In this document: positions 25,331 through 33,290 of the stretch, piece by piece
Position numbering within the stretch: position 1 is the first letter of the stretch
Layout: every line of letters begins with the position of its first letter
Translations under genes and position numbers: made by a program
The notes under the pieces: model-generated
Database searches by the model: none
The model's input: the letters and a program-made list of their open reading frames with translations, nothing else
What the model was told of the DNA's origin: nothing
Source: Promethearchaeota archaeon
GTDB lineage: Archaea > Asgardarchaeota > Lokiarchaeia > Sigyniarchaeales > SOKP01
Direction: 5' to 3'
Length of the DNA stretch: 35,387 nt
Assembly: GCA_008080765.1 (NCBI GenBank)
Contig: SHMU01000021.1
Span: 1 to 35,387, forward strand

Positions 25331-26368
25331 ATGGATATGCAAAAAGTAATTACTGAAGTTGATCAATTACTAAAATCGGTGGGATTTTCGACCTTTTCAT
25401 TTGATTTTGCCTCAATTCAAGATAGATCTTCTTATTGTTATGACCTTCTTGTTAAAAATGCTAATTTGAACCTGGTCTTTATCGTAAAAATCTTTATGAA
25501 TATAGACAATATTAATACCGATATTATAGATGGAATTAAAACCTTATCCAAACTGTTTAAATCTAAACCGCTATTAATTGGAATGAGAAATAGATATCAA
25601 AAGCTTGAGGATAATACCATCTATTTACGAGAAGACTTGCCTATTATCTCCCTTAAAACCTTGGAAAATATTCTTAAAAAAGATCTCTTTCCTTATGTAT
25701 TTAAAAAGCGAGGGGGAGGGGTCATCTTTTTTAATGGTGATTTAGTAAAGAAGATACGAGAAGAAAAAAGATTTTCCCGAAAAGAATTATCAGAAAAGAT
25801 TGGAGTTACCAAGCGGACTATATGCTCTTATGAAAGCGAAAATATGAGACCCTCAAAAGAAATTGCTGAAAAAGTAAAAACGGTGTTAGGAGCAGATTCC
25901 CGCATTTTTAGGAATATTAATGTATTTGATTGGCATTTCGAATTTAACATTACAGAAGTAAGCGCAAAAGAAGAGGAGGAACTGAGTGATTTTGAGAGTC
26001 ATATTAAAAATGTAATTGAAGATATTGGGATCTCCTCCTATTGGTTCAAAAAGGGACAATTTCCCTTTGAAATGCTCATCTCTTCAAACAAATGGGATGT
26101 CGACGATTTTTATCCTCTCCTTTCAGATACCTCAGAATTTAAAAAAAAGGTGAAGGAACTCAATCTCACTTATTTAAAAAATCTCATGGAATTATTTGCA
26201 AAAAAGGCACTCTTTATTGTAAATAATGATATTAAAATTAATAAAATCCTCCCAAAGAGCAAAATACCTGTCATTAAGATCAAAAGCTTAGAAAAGATTG
26301 ATGATGAGGATCAGTTTAAACGATTAATTCAGAATTCTGAGTCAAAAAACTCCCAAATGATTAATTGA
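25331..26368 (+). CDS. Archaeal HTH regulator, Cro/C1-type with N-terminal nuclease-like domain
   Basis: 345 residues. Residues 1-120 form an alpha/beta domain (LNLVFIVKIFMNIDN..., KPLLIGMRNR..., YLREDLPIISLKTLENIL) like the restriction-endonuclease-like fold of a conserved archaeal regulator family (COG1395 type). A Cro/C1 helix-turn-helix occupies 138-187 (RKELSEKIGVTKRTICSYE), and a C-terminal alpha/beta domain follows. In this family the nuclease-like domain is thought to be inactive or sensory; that is known by family, not seen here. ATGs at 25331 and 25337 are both possible. It lies between the CARF regulator (103-bp gap) and rnhB. Confidence 0.9.
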   Translation: MDMQKVITEVDQLLKSVGFSTFSFDFASIQDRSSYCYDLLVKNANLNLVFIVKIFMNIDNINTDIIDGIKTLSKLFKSKPLLIGMRNRYQKLEDNTIYLREDLPIISLKTLENILKKDLFPYVFKKRGGGVIFFNGDLVKKIREEKRFSRKELSEKIGVTKRTICSYESENMRPSKEIAEKVKTVLGADSRIFRNINVFDWHFEFNITEVSAKEEEELSDFESHIKNVIEDIGISSYWFKKGQFPFEMLISSNKWDVDDFYPLLSDTSEFKKKVKELNLTYLKNLMELFAKKALFIVNNDIKINKILPKSKIPVIKIKSLEKIDDEDQFKRLIQNSESKNSQMIN

Positions 26369-26430
26369 AAACTTAAAAACTCTCTCTTAGCACCATCACT
26401 TAACTTACAATTAATTTGTTTTACTTTCCT

Positions 26431-27120
26431 ATGAAGAATCCTTTAATATGTGGACTTGATGAAGCAGGAAGAGGACCCGTATTGGGTCCGCTTGTTTTAT
26501 GCGGCGTATGTTTCCTTGAGGAAGATCTAGGCTATTTGCAGCAAATTGGTGTAAAGGATTCGAAAAAAGTATCTGCCCAAAAAAGAGAGACCTTAGCAAG
26601 GCAAATTAAGGCCAATTGCTCTTCTTATAAAGTGCTCCAATTGACTCCTCAAGATATAGATAATAGAGAAAAAACCAGAACATCTCTCAATACGCTCGAA
26701 GTTATAAAATTCGCCGAAATTTTGAATGAATTACAACCCGCAATTATATATATTGATGCTGCTGATACTGACGAAAAAAGATTTGGTCGCATTCTTAAAA
26801 AACAATTGAATTTCTCTCCGCATCATATTATATCGAAACATAAAGCAGATACATTATATCCTGTTGTAGGAGCCGCATCTATTATTGCCAAGACTTATCG
26901 GGATAAAATAATTGATGAATTAAAATTATTTTATCAAGACTATGGATATATAGACATCGGATCGGGATATCCTTCAGATGAAAAGACCATTAATTTTCTG
27001 CGTAATTGGATACAAACGAATAAAAAACCACCTAGTTGCGCCAGAAAAACTTGGGCAACAACCAAAACCATTCTAAATGAGGAAGTATCCCAAGAAAAAA
27101 TTACAAAATATTTCAAATAA
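26431..27120 (+). CDS. rnhB: Ribonuclease HII with C-terminal PIP box
   Basis: Removes RNA from RNA-DNA hybrids and single ribonucleotides from DNA. 229 residues from the ATG at 26431; a TTG at 26416 only adds the unlikely FYFP. Catalytic acidic residues are in GLDEAGRGPVLGPL (D10, E11), IYIDAADT and SKHKADTLYPVVGAASIIAK. The last residues QEKITKYFK (221-229) match the PCNA-interacting consensus Q-x-x-I-x-x-Y-F, so the enzyme is probably recruited to the sliding clamp, as for other archaeal RNase HII. The 3' end overlaps the flpA 3' end on the opposite strand by 8 bp. Confidence 0.96.
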   Translation: MKNPLICGLDEAGRGPVLGPLVLCGVCFLEEDLGYLQQIGVKDSKKVSAQKRETLARQIKANCSSYKVLQLTPQDIDNREKTRTSLNTLEVIKFAEILNELQPAIIYIDAADTDEKRFGRILKKQLNFSPHHIISKHKADTLYPVVGAASIIAKTYRDKIIDELKLFYQDYGYIDIGSGYPSDEKTINFLRNWIQTNKKPPSCARKTWATTKTILNEEVSQEKITKYFK

Positions 27121-27811
27121 CCTCATTTTTTGCCACTAATACAATGTGATTGGCTGCATATCTATGAATATTTACACTTTCTACTACTTCTAAGCCTGAA
27201 TCTTCCAATATTTTTTGTTCCTTTTTATAGACTTCACTTGATTTAGACACCGAATCTATAGATTGTGATTTAATAGCAAGTATTAGCAAACCCTCTTCTT
27301 TTAAATAATATTCGCAGTTCTTTACGGCAATCTCTGCTTGATTGGGCTGAGCGACATCTTGATAGATAAGATCAATTTCTGTGAAAAAATTTCTTGCATA
27401 CTCAACGGGAAAGCGGGCATCACCCAAAATAGGTATTATATTTCTTCTTTCAGAAGTATTTTGAATAAGCTGCCGTATACTTCTTTCAGCAAATTCCACC
27501 GCATAAATAATACCCTCTTCCAACACATCCGATAGATGAGAGACTGTTGTTCCTGATGCCGCTCCTAAATAAAGACAATTCTTATTCTTTGTAAGAAAAT
27601 TGGTAGTTGGATTTTTTGTAAGAATAGCAGCAAGTTTACTATGATAGGGATTCCATTTTCGATATTCCCTCCCTTCCCTCATAATGAGTTTTTCTCCATA
27701 AATTTGCTTGCCCGGAACTACATTTTTAGTATATAATGAGGCATTTTCTAAAGATCCGCTTATAAAAACATTATTAAATCGTGGATGCTCTCTAATATTA
27801 ACTTTACTCAT
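27113..27811 (-). CDS. flpA: Fibrillarin-like rRNA/tRNA 2'-O-methyltransferase
   Basis: Catalytic subunit of the C/D-box sRNP, using AdoMet to methylate RNA riboses at guided sites. 232 residues, usual archaeal length. N-terminal beta domain (FNNVFISGS, SLYTKNVVPGKQIYGEK), the segment REYRKWNPYHSKLAA, AdoMet motif YLGAASGTTVSHLSD (81-95), acidic loop YAVEFAERS, GDARFP, and DLIYQDVAQPNQAEI are all present. GGGTGA stands about ten nt before the ATG on the minus strand. It follows nop5 by 10 bp, the standard archaeal nop5-flpA pair. Confidence 0.97.
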   Translation of the reverse strand: MSKVNIREHPRFNNVFISGSLENASLYTKNVVPGKQIYGEKLIMREGREYRKWNPYHSKLAAILTKNPTTNFLTKNKNCLYLGAASGTTVSHLSDVLEEGIIYAVEFAERSIRQLIQNTSERRNIIPILGDARFPVEYARNFFTEIDLIYQDVAQPNQAEIAVKNCEYYLKEEGLLILAIKSQSIDSVSKSSEVYKKEQKILEDSGLEVVESVNIHRYAANHIVLVAKNEVI

Positions 27812-27821
27812 TTTACATAGT

Positions 27822-29009
27822 TCACCCTTTCCTTTTTTTTATTTTTTCTTTAGTTTTTGGGGGGTTGGGGTATTTTTTTTTGATCTCTTCGATTTTTTCT
27901 TGGATTTCTTGAGCATATTGATCTCCCAAATAATCTCCTGAAAAATAATCCAATTTTGCTGCAATTCCCAGCTTTCCTGCTATGAGGCGCGCAATGTTAC
28001 CTCTAATCCAGGAGGGATTGCCTCGTATTTGCTGCCATTGAAAGATAATTCCATGTTTCGGCAATTTTTCACCGGTCTTCAAATAGCGATAGAGAGCCGT
28101 TTCTGCTCCTAGTAATTGTATTCGAGAAGAGGGCATAAAGGCGAGCTTTCGAAGACCTCCTGCTTCGGCAATTAACTTGGCACCCACTAACGATCCCACG
28201 ATGGCTTGGATATTGGGTGCTGTCTTTTGCATTAGTGACTCTAAATGCTCTTCTAATGTTATTCTATATTCATCTAAGGAGATAATTTGGCTGGCAAATT
28301 TACGAACAATTTCCAAGTCAACCTCAGCACCCATTGATTCTGAGGCTAATTCAAGTATCTTCGTTATCTGGTTCTCGCTCATATTAAATTCTAATTCCAT
28401 GATATCTCTCTTATAATTCTTTCTATTCCCAATTTTATAAATTAATTCTGCCAACATAATATCATCTTCAATAAATTGATCGACTAACTCTGGAAAATGA
28501 ATTCCATACCATTCTTTTATTTTATTAGAGAATTTACTAATTGTGGGCTTTATGAATTCTAAGGTTTCAATAGTTTGAATGATTTGAACGTCTAATTTCT
28601 CTCCCGCTTGCTTTATCTTTTTTTTTATTAATTCTTCACTAATCGATTTATATTTTCCTGACAATTCTTCTTGAGTAAATGAAAACCCAATCTCTTTTAA
28701 TTTGTAATGCAAATTAAAACGAAAATTTTGAAATTCCAATGAACGGGGCTCAAACTCAGTTTTAAATTGAAGGAGATCCGAAGTTAATGAAGATAATTCT
28801 TCATTATCAAACACAAATGTGTGAAACCCTGAATTCGTTAATTCCCGTAATAAATTTGTATACTCTATTACCAACTCATTTTCTTCTATCTTGGAATAGA
28901 ATTCAATAATTTTCTCTTCTTGCCCCTCAAAATTTCTAAAATTTAATAGATTTCCCATCTCATCTAACGCATATAATCCGATTAATGTGTCAATAATAAA
29001 AGATTTCAT
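27822..29009 (-). CDS. nop5: Nop5 (Nop56/58 family) C/D-box sRNP scaffold protein
   Basis: Bridges L7Ae-bound C/D RNA and fibrillarin. 395 residues: an N-terminal fibrillarin-binding domain (MKSFIIDTLIGLYALDEMG...), a long coiled coil about 130-230, and the RNA-binding NOP domain. The NOP domain has GSLVGAKLIAEAGGLRKLA (about 266-284), MPSSRIQLLGAETALYRYL, and HGIIFQWQQIRG...RGNIARLIAGKLGIAAKLD. A lysine-rich tail follows (KEKIKKRKG). First gene of the nop5-flpA unit and divergent from pyrD. The L7Ae and guide RNA genes are not in the window. Confidence 0.97.
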   Translation of the reverse strand: MKSFIIDTLIGLYALDEMGNLLNFRNFEGQEEKIIEFYSKIEENELVIEYTNLLRELTNSGFHTFVFDNEELSSLTSDLLQFKTEFEPRSLEFQNFRFNLHYKLKEIGFSFTQEELSGKYKSISEELIKKKIKQAGEKLDVQIIQTIETLEFIKPTISKFSNKIKEWYGIHFPELVDQFIEDDIMLAELIYKIGNRKNYKRDIMELEFNMSENQITKILELASESMGAEVDLEIVRKFASQIISLDEYRITLEEHLESLMQKTAPNIQAIVGSLVGAKLIAEAGGLRKLAFMPSSRIQLLGAETALYRYLKTGEKLPKHGIIFQWQQIRGNPSWIRGNIARLIAGKLGIAAKLDYFSGDYLGDQYAQEIQEKIEEIKKKYPNPPKTKEKIKKRKG

Positions 29010-29076
29010 ATATTTATACCTTCTCTAAATGTTGAACTATAGATAAGTCAAATAATTAAAATAATTTAAATAGCTT

Positions 29077-29104
29077 TAATATTTGAAATTTAATATTTGA
29101 AATT
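29077..29104 (+). promoter_or_regulatory. 14-bp tandem repeat in the nop5-pyrD promoter region
   Basis: TTTAATATTTGAAA occurs twice back to back, ending 22 nt before the pyrD ATG. TATA-like content and position suggest a promoter element or regulator site. Confidence 0.4.
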
Positions 29105-29126
29105 AAAGATAATATAAAAATGAACA

Positions 29127-30050
29127 ATGCTCAATATTAAGATCTCCAAGTTAACCTTACAATCTCCATTAATTTTAGCTTCGGGCATTCTGGGGGTATC
29201 CTTTCATACGATGAAGAGGGTAATGAAGGCAGGTGCGGGAGCAGTTACCAGTAAATCAATAGGTCCACAACCCAGAAAAGGATATAAAAATCCGTCTATC
29301 GTAGAAATAAGTCCGGGAACATTTATCAATAGTGTGGGACTTGCCAATCCCGGAATAGAGCAATTTTGTGAGGAAATACAAACGCTAGAAAAAATAGACT
29401 TTCCTCTAATAGCAAGCATTTTTGGCGATACTGAAGATACCTATTGCCAAATCGCAACCAAAATGGAAGAGTTAGGGTGTGCCGCAGTGGAACTCAATAT
29501 TTCCTGCCCTCATGCTGAAGTATCCTCCATTGGGATCCGTGCAGATCTTACTTACTCGTTGGTAAAAGCATTAAGAGGCGATATTTCCATCCCTATCTTT
29601 GTAAAATTAAATCCCAATGTTACAGATATTGTTGACATTGCTCTTGCTGCAGAAAAGGCGGGCGCAGATGCGGTTGTTGCAATTAATACAGTTGCTGCTA
29701 TGCAAATTGATATAAATACCAAGAGACCCGTTCTCTCTCATGGAAGTGGAGGACTTTCTGGAAAAGCCATTCATCCCATCGCAATCAAAAAAGTATATGA
29801 TCTCTATAAAGTTCTCAAAATTCCTATAATTGGATGCGGGGGAATATTCGATTATAAAGATGTTCTTGAGTTCTTCTTAGCGGGAGCATCTTCTGTCCAA
29901 ATTGGTACCGCGCTCTCTCAAGGAATCGATATCATTACAAAAATAAGAAATGACCTCCTCATTTACTTAAAAGAAAATAATTATACCTCCATTACGGAGC
30001 TAAAAGGGCTTGCGCATGAATACCAAACTCAGGAGGTGCCAGATTATTGA
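29127..30050 (+). CDS. pyrD: Dihydroorotate dehydrogenase, class 1B catalytic subunit
   Basis: Oxidises dihydroorotate to orotate in pyrimidine synthesis; FMN enzyme, cytoplasmic. 307 residues. Key segments are SGILGVS, GAGAVTSKSIGPQPR, ELNISCPHAE (the catalytic Cys of class 1), VKLNPNVTDI, INTVAAMQID, HGSGGLSGKAIHP, and GCGGIFDYKDVLEFFLAGAS with QIGTAL at the FMN phosphate site. The partner gene pyrK overlaps its stop codon, as expected for the class 1B heterotetramer that passes electrons to NAD+. Confidence 0.97.
   Translation: MLNIKISKLTLQSPLILASGILGVSFHTMKRVMKAGAGAVTSKSIGPQPRKGYKNPSIVEISPGTFINSVGLANPGIEQFCEEIQTLEKIDFPLIASIFGDTEDTYCQIATKMEELGCAAVELNISCPHAEVSSIGIRADLTYSLVKALRGDISIPIFVKLNPNVTDIVDIALAAEKAGADAVVAINTVAAMQIDINTKRPVLSHGSGGLSGKAIHPIAIKKVYDLYKVLKIPIIGCGGIFDYKDVLEFFLAGASSVQIGTALSQGIDIITKIRNDLLIYLKENNYTSITELKGLAHEYQTQEVPDY
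30032..30038 (+). promoter_or_regulatory. Strong Shine-Dalgarno site for the TTG start of pyrK
   Basis: GGAGGTG inside the pyrD 3' end, eight nt before the TTG at 30047. It supports the TTG over the ATG at 30062. Confidence 0.7.
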
Positions 30051-30961
30051 ATAAAAATCAAATGAAAACGGTAAAAATTCACAGAATTGAAGAGGAATGT
30101 AAAGATATTAAAACATTTACTTTTAATCTTTCAAATTTACAATCGAATAATTCACAATCAAATAATTCACAATCAAATAATTCACAATCAAATAATTCAC
30201 AATCAAATCAAGAGCATATTCATCCTCTCCCGGGACAATTTGTTATGGTATGGATTCCCGGAGTAGATGAGATACCAATGTCCGTTTCTGATTATGATGA
30301 GAAGGGAAATTGGAGTATTACCGTCAAAAAGGTTGGGAACGCTACGGAAGCCCTTCATAATCTTGCTGTAGGTGATTATATTGGAGTAAGAGGTCCTTTT
30401 GGAAATTCCTTTTCAATCCCTACTCATCATAAAAAAGCCCTCTTTCTTATAGGAGGGGGTATTGGAATGGCTCCATTAAAACTTCTTGCAAAAGAATTCC
30501 TTAAGCATGAACTAAGCTTCAGTATTATTGAAGGTGCGAAAGAAAATGCTGAAATCTTATATGAAAAAGATTTTGAATCCCTCTCCCATCATTCTTCCAC
30601 CATTTTTTATTGTACAGATGATGGGAGTTACGGAAAGAAGGGATTTGCCTCAGATATATTTATTGAGCACTTAAAAAATTATTCCAAAGAGGACCTTTCA
30701 GATGCTTATGTCTATACCTGTGGTCCTGAAAAAATGATGTTTGAGATATTTAAGATTTGCGAGCAGCGTTTAATACCTCTAGAGGCGAGTCTCGAACGAA
30801 TGATGAGATGTGGATGCGGTTTATGCGGTTTATGTGCCTTAGATCCTTTAGGATTGTTGGTATGCAAGGATGGACCGGTATTTACCTCTGAAACACTAAG
30901 AAAATTAGAAGATTTTGGGAGCTATAAAAGGGACTTTACCGGCAATAAATTGAAGATTTGA
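30047..30961 (+). CDS. pyrK: Dihydroorotate dehydrogenase electron transfer subunit
   Basis: FAD and [2Fe-2S] subunit that transfers electrons from PyrD to NAD+. 304 residues from TTG. FAD-binding IPMSVS, NAD-binding IGGGIGMAPLK and YTCGPEKMM, and the cluster motif RCGCGLCGLC...LVCKDGPVF are all present. The extra cysteine in CGCG is an unusual detail. Between residues about 32 and 54 there is an SNNSQ repeat encoded by a 15-bp tandem repeat, inserted before PLPGQFVMVW in what should be a surface loop of the beta barrel. Overlaps the pyrD stop by four bases, so translation is coupled. Confidence 0.96.
   Translation: MNKNQMKTVKIHRIEEECKDIKTFTFNLSNLQSNNSQSNNSQSNNSQSNNSQSNQEHIHPLPGQFVMVWIPGVDEIPMSVSDYDEKGNWSITVKKVGNATEALHNLAVGDYIGVRGPFGNSFSIPTHHKKALFLIGGGIGMAPLKLLAKEFLKHELSFSIIEGAKENAEILYEKDFESLSHHSSTIFYCTDDGSYGKKGFASDIFIEHLKNYSKEDLSDAYVYTCGPEKMMFEIFKICEQRLIPLEASLERMMRCGCGLCGLCALDPLGLLVCKDGPVFTSETLRKLEDFGSYKRDFTGNKLKI
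30140..30208 (+). repeat. 15-bp in-frame tandem repeat inside pyrK
   Basis: Four units of CAATCAAATAATTCA (the first has one base changed) at 30140-30199, plus a partial fifth. It encodes repeated QSNNS and keeps the frame whatever the copy number. Confidence 0.95.
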
Positions 30962-31123
30962 GAAATATTTTACTCCTATTCAGCGTTTTCCCATAATCTG
31001 CTTTTCAAAGATGATATATCGGGTTCCCTTCTAAAAAGAAATTAATTAATATAATCATAAAATATTTCTTCTATTATTGCCTACTAACTAGTGAACTCGA
31101 ATCTATAAGGTAAATTATAGTAT

Positions 31124-32752
31124 ATGAATTCTCAAATAGAAAAAATATCTCAGGAAGTCATTAAGCATCTCCTTGATCATCCTAATATTAAACGTTCAAA
31201 AATCACAAATCTCAAGGGAAAATTTGCAAAACAACTAAATTATGATAGGGTCATTAAGAATGCTACTATTCTAGAATATGCTGAAACGCTCGACTTGACA
31301 GAAAAAGAACTAATGCTCATTAATAAAAAATTGAGAAGAAGAACTACCAGAAGTATAAGCGGAGTCTCAATTATCGCGATAATGACGGAGCCTCTGGAAT
31401 GTCCGGGAACGTGTATTTATTGTCCCGGAAAAGATTCCCAACCTGGAGCAAAAGTTGCCCAATCTTACACAGGAAGAGAACCCGCTGCAATGAGATCTAT
31501 CCATTACAACTACAATCCTTTTAAGCAAGTAAGAAGCCGAATAGAGGACCTTGAAGCTATTGGACATAAAGTTGATAAAATCGAATTAATTATTATGGGC
31601 GGTACCTTTTTGTCAAGTCCTCCCTCATATCAAGAAACCTTTGTACAAGGAGCTTTAGAGGCAATTATTAACAAAAGAGTACATACTCTAAAGGAAGTTA
31701 AAAAGTGTGCTGAGACTTCCACCAAACGTTTAATTGGACTAACTGTCGAAACACGACCTGATTACTGTAAAAAAGAGCACGTTGATTTGATGTTAAAGTA
31801 TGGTACTACTCGGGTTGAGATAGGAATTCAAACTATTTTTGATGAAATTTATCAGTTAGTAAAGAGAGGGCATACGACGAAAGAGAGTATTGATGCCATA
31901 CGAATAGCAAAAGATGCGGGCCTTAAAATCAATGCACATATGATGCCTAATTTGCCAGGTATTTCTTTTCAAGAAGACCTTCACACCTTCACAACATTGT
32001 ATACCAATCCCGATTACCGACCAGATATGCTGAAGATATATCCGTGCTTAGTTATTAAAGGAACGGAATTATACGAGTGGTGGCGCTCCGGTAAATATCA
32101 ACCTTATTCTCTGGAAAGGTTAGTGAATCTTATTGCCGCAATAAAACAAACTCTCCCTCCTTATGTGAGAATTCAAAGAATTATGCGTGACATTCCCGCA
32201 ACATTAATTGAGGCGGGTTGTAAGAAAAGCAATTTACGCCAACTAGTACAAAATAGATTAGAGGAACTCAATTCACGATGTAATTGTATTCGCTGCCGTG
32301 AATATGGTATTAAGCAACGAGAAGATGATACATTTTTTAATTCTTTGGAAGATTGTAAGTTGTATCGATTAGATTATGAGGCTTCTAAAGGAAAGGAAAT
32401 CTTTTTATCATACGAAAATAAGGAGGATAAGTATCTAGTGGGATATTTAAGGCTCCGCAAACCATCTCTTCTCGCTCATAGACCGGAATTAAATAATGGA
32501 AGCACATTAATCGTAAGAGAGATTAAAGTTGTTGGAGAACTCGTTCCCAAAACCTCTAAACCCTATAAAAAAATTCAACTTCAGCATCGCGGATTTGGCG
32601 CTTCCTTACTTGAAAAAGCAGAAGAGATTGCTTATGATGAATTTGATGCTAAAAAACTTTCCATCATAAGCGGTATTGGTGTAAGAACCTATTTTAAGAA
32701 TAGGGGCTATACATTGGATGGCCCTTATATGTCCAAAATTTTTAAAGCATAA
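31124..32752 (+). CDS. elp3: Elp3 tRNA uridine(34) acetyltransferase (radical SAM + GNAT)
   Basis: Installs the carboxymethyl group at wobble uridine from acetyl-CoA. 542 residues. A helical N-terminal region (1-75) is followed by the radical SAM domain, with cysteines C93, C97 and C100 in CPGTCIYC, then QSYTGREPAAMRS, IIMGGTF, GLTVETRPD and VEIGIQT. The lysine-rich linker contains NSRCNCIRCRE. The C-terminal GNAT domain has REIKVVG, HRGFGASLLEKAEEIA and FKNRGYTLDGPYM. In archaea Elp3 works without the other Elongator subunits. The C-x3-C-x2-C spacing seems one residue shorter than in many Elp3 proteins. Confidence 0.96.
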   Translation: MNSQIEKISQEVIKHLLDHPNIKRSKITNLKGKFAKQLNYDRVIKNATILEYAETLDLTEKELMLINKKLRRRTTRSISGVSIIAIMTEPLECPGTCIYCPGKDSQPGAKVAQSYTGREPAAMRSIHYNYNPFKQVRSRIEDLEAIGHKVDKIELIIMGGTFLSSPPSYQETFVQGALEAIINKRVHTLKEVKKCAETSTKRLIGLTVETRPDYCKKEHVDLMLKYGTTRVEIGIQTIFDEIYQLVKRGHTTKESIDAIRIAKDAGLKINAHMMPNLPGISFQEDLHTFTTLYTNPDYRPDMLKIYPCLVIKGTELYEWWRSGKYQPYSLERLVNLIAAIKQTLPPYVRIQRIMRDIPATLIEAGCKKSNLRQLVQNRLEELNSRCNCIRCREYGIKQREDDTFFNSLEDCKLYRLDYEASKGKEIFLSYENKEDKYLVGYLRLRKPSLLAHRPELNNGSTLIVREIKVVGELVPKTSKPYKKIQLQHRGFGASLLEKAEEIAYDEFDAKKLSIISGIGVRTYFKNRGYTLDGPYMSKIFKA

Positions 32753-32806
32753 TTTCTAAGAATACATATTTAAAGAAGAAAATATAAGAAAACATTGTCT
32801 CTTGTC

Positions 32807-32821
32807 TTTTTTAATTTTTTT
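32807..32821 (+). terminator. T-rich terminator after elp3
   Basis: T6-AA-T7 on the plus strand, 54 nt after the elp3 stop. Archaeal terminators are commonly oligo-T runs without hairpins. Confidence 0.45.
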
Positions 32822-32865
32822 ATTATACGAAATCGCATTAAATTAAACAATTGAATTATCGCAAT

Positions 32866-32967
32866 ATGGAGATCCTTAATATCACCATTACAGCTTACCT
32901 ATATTATGGTAAATTATGCGAAGCTGAGGAATTAAAAAACTTATTTGCGGGTGGTCAATATCGTTGA
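32866..32967 (+). CDS. Possible small protein of 33 residues
   Basis: ATG to TGA, beginning MEILNITITAYLYYGKLCEA and ending NLFAGGQYR. A TATA-like TTAAATTA is centred about 25 nt before the ATG, the distance for a leaderless transcript, and a T8 run (32974-32981) follows the stop. No family recognised. It could equally be the remnant of a larger gene, part of a non-coding RNA, or chance. Confidence 0.3.
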   Translation: MEILNITITAYLYYGKLCEAEELKNLFAGGQYR

Positions 32968-32973
32968 TTAGGA

Positions 32974-32981
32974 TTTTTTTT
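32974..32981 (+). terminator. T8 run after the possible small gene
   Basis: Eight consecutive T, seven nt after the TGA. Fits an archaeal oligo-T terminator. Confidence 0.35.
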
Positions 32982-33016
32982 CTACTTCTCCCTTAGTTAT
33001 TAGCTGTAAGAACACC

Positions 33017-33037
33017 TATATAAGTGAACACTTCACT
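33017..33037 (+). promoter_or_regulatory. TATA box overlapping a 15-bp inverted repeat
   Basis: TATATAA (33017-33023) abuts AGTGAA-CAC-TTCACT (33023-33037), a perfect inverted repeat. It could be a repressor site; the nearest downstream gene starts at 33291, so a long leader would be needed. Confidence 0.4.
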
Positions 33038-33290
33038 CATTATTCCGTATATAATTATAAGAATTAAGTTCTTCTTTTTAAATATTGATGTTAGACTAAT
33101 TTTTCTCTCAAATCACTATAGACTATGCTTTAAATCTATGTAATCCTAAGTATAGAGTCGATATAAGCAAAAATGTTGGAAATGTATCTTTTAATTATAA
33201 GTTATAGAAATTATCTCAACAGAAAACATATAAAATTAAATAAGATTCATTATTCTATATATTAAGATATGTTGAAAACTTTGATTGATA

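Larger units (their letters stand above)
32753..33290. other. Long intergenic region with a possible small gene and promoter-like motifs
   Basis: About 540 bp between elp3 and the RHH-like genes. It holds T-rich stretches after elp3 (32807-32821), a possible 33-codon ORF with its own TATA-like box and T-run (32841-32981), and a TATA box overlapping an inverted repeat (33017-33037). No tRNA-like fold was recognised. Confidence 0.5.
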
